A stretch of 64,000 bases of DNA from Symbiodinium natans (taxonomy: Eukaryota > Sar > Dinophyceae > Suessiales > Symbiodiniaceae): NCBI GenBank assembly GCA_905221605.1, contig CAJNDS010002822.1, positions 126,001-190,000 on the forward strand. The letters run 5' to 3'. The notes beneath the pieces were generated by a model, which saw nothing but the letters and a program-made list of their open reading frames with translations, was not told the DNA's origin and did not search any database. The position numbers were made by a program, and so were the translations under genes. Each line of letters begins with the position of its first letter. The stretch's first letter is position 1. This document shows positions 61,629 through 64,000 of this stretch, piece by piece.

Positions 61629-61730
61629 GAAGAAGCATCACATGCGAAGTCCCGACGGCGAGTTCGAGGAGGGTGTGTGCCCGCTGACCATGGCAAAGGA
61701 GCAGGCCATGAAGAAGGTCCTGAAACGGCT
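61629..61730 (+). CDS. HAD-superfamily protein, motif III region exon
   Basis: KKHHMRSPDGEFEEGVCPLT then MAKEQAMKKVLKRL. The A-K-E-Q-A-M Lys is a candidate for the HAD motif III lysine. The Leu codon is split at a GC donor. TTTAGGG repeats begin 11 bp into the intron. Confidence 0.75.
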
Positions 61731-61895
61731 GCTTAACGGAATAGGGTTTAGGGTTTAGGGTTTCGGGTTTAGGGTTTGGGCAGTTTCTGGCAGCACCCAC
61801 GGGAGTCCGGATGCAGAAGGGTCTGGGGTTTAGGGTTTACGGCTTAGGCTTCGTCTCCGAGTTTCCAGGGCCGGGCGCTGCTCCATTGTGTGTGG

Positions 61896-62005
61896 CTTTT
61901 TACGAAAATGAGGGCACCCCGAATGTACAGCCCCTAAAGCCCTAAATCGTAGCATTCCCTAAAAGTAAGGACCACAATAAGGGACCCTAAGTTCGGAAAC
62001 CCCCC
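61896..62005. mobile_element. MITE-2 copy e, inside HAD intron
   Basis: TTTTTACGAAAATGAGGGCA at the left and TAAGTTCGGAAACCCCCC at the right, within the 350-bp intron before the motif IV exon. Confidence 0.7.
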
Positions 62006-62080
62006 GATACTCCTTTCCGCTCCCCAAAGTACATCTTTCCACCCTAGTGCTCCGGTTGGTGTTGGCATTCGGCAGCGGAG

Positions 62081-62158
62081 GCTATATGGGAAGAATCCCT
62101 GGAAGAATGTCCTCTCGATCGGAGACTCTGTTACCGAGAAGACAGCCATCACGGAGCT
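62081..62158 (+). CDS. HAD-superfamily protein, motif IV exon
   Basis: Joined to the previous exon it reads LLYGKNPWKNVLSIGDSVTE then KTAITEL. S-I-G-D-S is HAD motif IV, the acidic Mg-binding loop. It ends in a split Leu codon at a GC donor. Confidence 0.82.
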
Positions 62159-62242
62159 GCATCTACGCTTTGCTCAGTTGGGAATTATTTGGGGTTGTGG
62201 ATTCCGGGGCATGTCACGGCTTGAAAGCAAGTTATCAGACAG

Positions 62243-62277
62243 GAGGCCCCAAACACGGAGCCCGAAAACTTGCAAGG
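62243..62277 (+). CDS. HAD-superfamily protein, short exon
   Basis: Starts with G after GACAG and completes the Leu codon: LRPQTRSPKTCKEN. In-phase but short; the end is unsure. Confidence 0.5.
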
Positions 62278-62378
62278 AGAACTGAGACCGTGGACCCTCA
62301 AAGCTGAAGGCCCCTAAAGACTACCTGAGAGCCGAACCACAAGCCCAGAAGCTGAGGCACTGGGCAATCATGGGTGAG

Positions 62379-62458
62379 GATTCGAAGAGCTGCTGCAAGA
62401 CCTTGTGTCTGGGCTGAGGATCAGTTTGGAACCTGGGGGGAAGCCCCCGAAAACCTGA
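62379..62458 (+). CDS. HAD-superfamily protein, C-terminal exon
   Basis: After GGTGAG: FEELLQDLVSGLRISLEPGG then KPPKT and TGA at 62456-62458. The E-E-L-L-x-x-L helix fits the C-terminal helix of this family. Confidence 0.6.
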
Positions 62459-62838
62459 GATCGAGATGAATCCGGAATTTCCGAACTCAAGAAGTCAGGA
62501 ACCCCCATCCCGACCACGTCAAGCTCTTTGCCAAGTCGCGAAACCCAAGAACTAAGGCTTTAAGGCTCGGGTATGCCGCAACCACGCCTATGCCTTAAAT
62601 CCTAAACGGAAGGGCGGACGTAATCGCCTGTGCGTCAATTGGCAAAGCATCGAGCGGTACAGCCCCACAGGGGCTGCAGTGGCTCGTGTACCTCAAACCC
62701 AAATGACCCCATAAACCCCCCCAAACCCCCCAAACAAAAACCCTAAACCCACTCCAAACCCGAAACCCCCAAAACCCAAAAGAAAGCGGTGCAGGAGGGA
62801 AACAACCAAAAGAAATTCCAAAAACCCTGAAACCTGAG

Positions 62839-62924
62839 GAAGATGCTCCACAACCCCACTCTGACTCAGCTGCAGACGGAGCTTACCGCGATTAAGGACC
62901 GCACCTTAAGTAGGGAGCAGGATG
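62839..62924 (+). CDS. Exon candidate, unknown gene
   Basis: Between CCTGAG and a GTTTAGGG donor: KMLHNPTLTQLQTELTAIKD then RTLSREQDG. Good open block. It may follow the HAD gene or start another. Confidence 0.45.
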
Positions 62925-63137
62925 GTTTAGGGCTTCAGGGTTCAGGGTTTTGGGGTTCTAGGGCGTTAGGGTTCTAGGGTGGTAGGGTTCTAGGGCTTCA
63001 GGGTTTCCAGGGTTCTAGCTTGCATAGGGTTTTCGGGCTTCAGGGATTTAGGGTTTCAGTTTCGAGGTCCCAGGGCTTGGTGTGTAGGTTTGAGGGAGTT
63101 TGGGCTTGAACCCTACCAAAGGTTAACTTTTTTTGGC

Positions 63138-63255
63138 CCAGGGTACTAACCCTAACCCCTAAACCCTAAACCCTAAACCCTAAACCCTAAACCCTAAACC
63201 CTAAACCCTAAACCGTAAACCCTAAACCCTAAACCCTAAACCCTAAACCCTAAAT
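63138..63255 (-). repeat. (CCCTAAA)n tract
   Basis: About 16 C-strand heptamers with one CCGTAAA variant. Confidence 0.95.
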
Positions 63256-63506
63256 CAACTAGGTCCCAGAGGCTTGAACCAGTTTCTGCGTGCCACCTCT
63301 AACCTGGCTCCCTTAATACTGTGGCCCCGCGCCACACAATCAAAACCTCCAGCCAAACATCCCCCACCCCCAAACCCTGAGGACTAGAAACCCCAAACCA
63401 TGTCAGTGTTAGACCCCGAAGCAACCACGCTACCTAGACCCTGAGCCCTCGGAATGCCCCAAGAAGCCTCAAATCCACCCCCCCCCCCCCGCGCACGCGT
63501 CACAAG

Positions 63507-63584
63507 GACGCATTGCCTAACATGGCCAAGCGCGCGGGAGACTTCACATGGGCTGTCGATGAGAGGGGCCTCATCGGGTCGTAG
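63507..63584 (+). CDS. Terminal exon candidate with stop
   Basis: After CACAAG, 25 codons and TAG: DALPNMAKRAGDFTWAVDER then GLIGS. Convincing as a C-terminus. Unrecognised. Confidence 0.45.
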   Translation, partial: DALPNMAKRAGDFTWAVDERGLIGS

Positions 63585-64000
63585 AATATTATGGCGATTT
63601 TTTTGGCGGCGCAGGGGTTAATTATAGGGTTGATGTGGAACCAGTGTTGATGATTTGGCAGATGATGCATGAAAGCATGTGGAACACGTACGATTTGAAG
63701 AGTGGGATTGGGGTTGACATAAGTTATAAGTTCTAAGGGCGAATAAAAGGTTACAGGGGCTTTGAGGGGTTTACAGAGTTGTAACGATTCACGAGGCCTT
63801 ATATGGGTTCATTTTCGGCTTTATATGAGTTCATTTTATGTAGGGCTGCCATGAGTCCTTTGCAAGCTTCTCGTCTCATGAGACCCAGAGTTAGGGTTTA
63901 GGGTTTACGGTTTAGGGTTAGGGTTTAGGTTTTAGGGTTCCGGGTTTAAGGGGTTATTCAAGAATGGTTTTGAGGTTGAACAGGCTGGCATGGGACATAG
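63585..64000. other. Right window edge, no supported gene
   Basis: Mixed sequence followed by TTTAGGG-like repeats at 63892-63950. Confidence 0.5.

Overview
The window looks like nuclear DNA of a dinoflagellate, probably from the Symbiodinium/Polarella group. No bacterial gene layout is present. The plant/algal-type telomere heptamer TTTAGGG occurs in dozens of interstitial tracts on both strands. Recognisable genes are cut into short exons of about 40-150 bp. Several exon joins only work with GC-AG introns whose acceptor is followed by G, a known dinoflagellate habit. Mobile DNA is abundant. Organism assignment is inference from these traits together with PPR, ankyrin and retroelement pieces of the kind seen in dinoflagellates.

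Layout. 0-5.3 kb and 12.9-25 kb: GC-rich islands of 50-180 bp, each typically preceded by (CCCTAAA)n and followed by (TTTAGGG)n. They look like exons, but most stay open in several frames on both strands, so strand and product are unresolved. 5373-12850: a complete-looking tyrosine-recombinase retrotransposon of the DIRS/Ngaro-PAT type. It has gag-like, methyltransferase-like+RT+RNase H and recombinase ORFs and split direct repeats (A1...B1-A2-B2), and it sits precisely inside a TTTAGGG tract without target duplication. 25-28.6 kb: PPR-like coding pieces. 28.7-38.8 kb: a heptamer-free block of non-LTR retrotransposon debris, mostly minus strand, ending in another PPR-like piece. 38.8-43.4 kb: heptamer arrays, a 53-bp minisatellite, a PPR-like exon, a perfect 71-bp hairpin and exon-like islands.

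43.5-47.2 kb (+): exons of an ARS2/SERRATE (SRRT)-like RNA-processing factor: RS-rich N-terminus, SERRATE N-terminal domain, RRM-like piece, central domain and C2H2 zinc finger. 51.2-52.9 kb (+): an ankyrin-repeat gene with a start codon and GC-AG introns. About 53.8-62.5 kb (+): a HAD-superfamily gene. Motifs I (FDWDDT), II (VTLS) and IV (SIGDS) lie on separate exons that join in phase, with heptamer tracts inside its introns.

The most interesting theme is how telomere-type repeats, introns and small foldback transposons relate. The tracts flank exons in an orientation that would let introns fold as long hairpins. One tract interrupts a foldback element and is flanked by a 12-bp direct repeat, as if inserted. 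The DIRS-like element chose a tract as its target. At least three small inverted-repeat (MITE-like) families recur, one of them inside an ankyrin-gene intron. All readings were made by eye; exon edges are proposals except where joined phase and domain identity agree.
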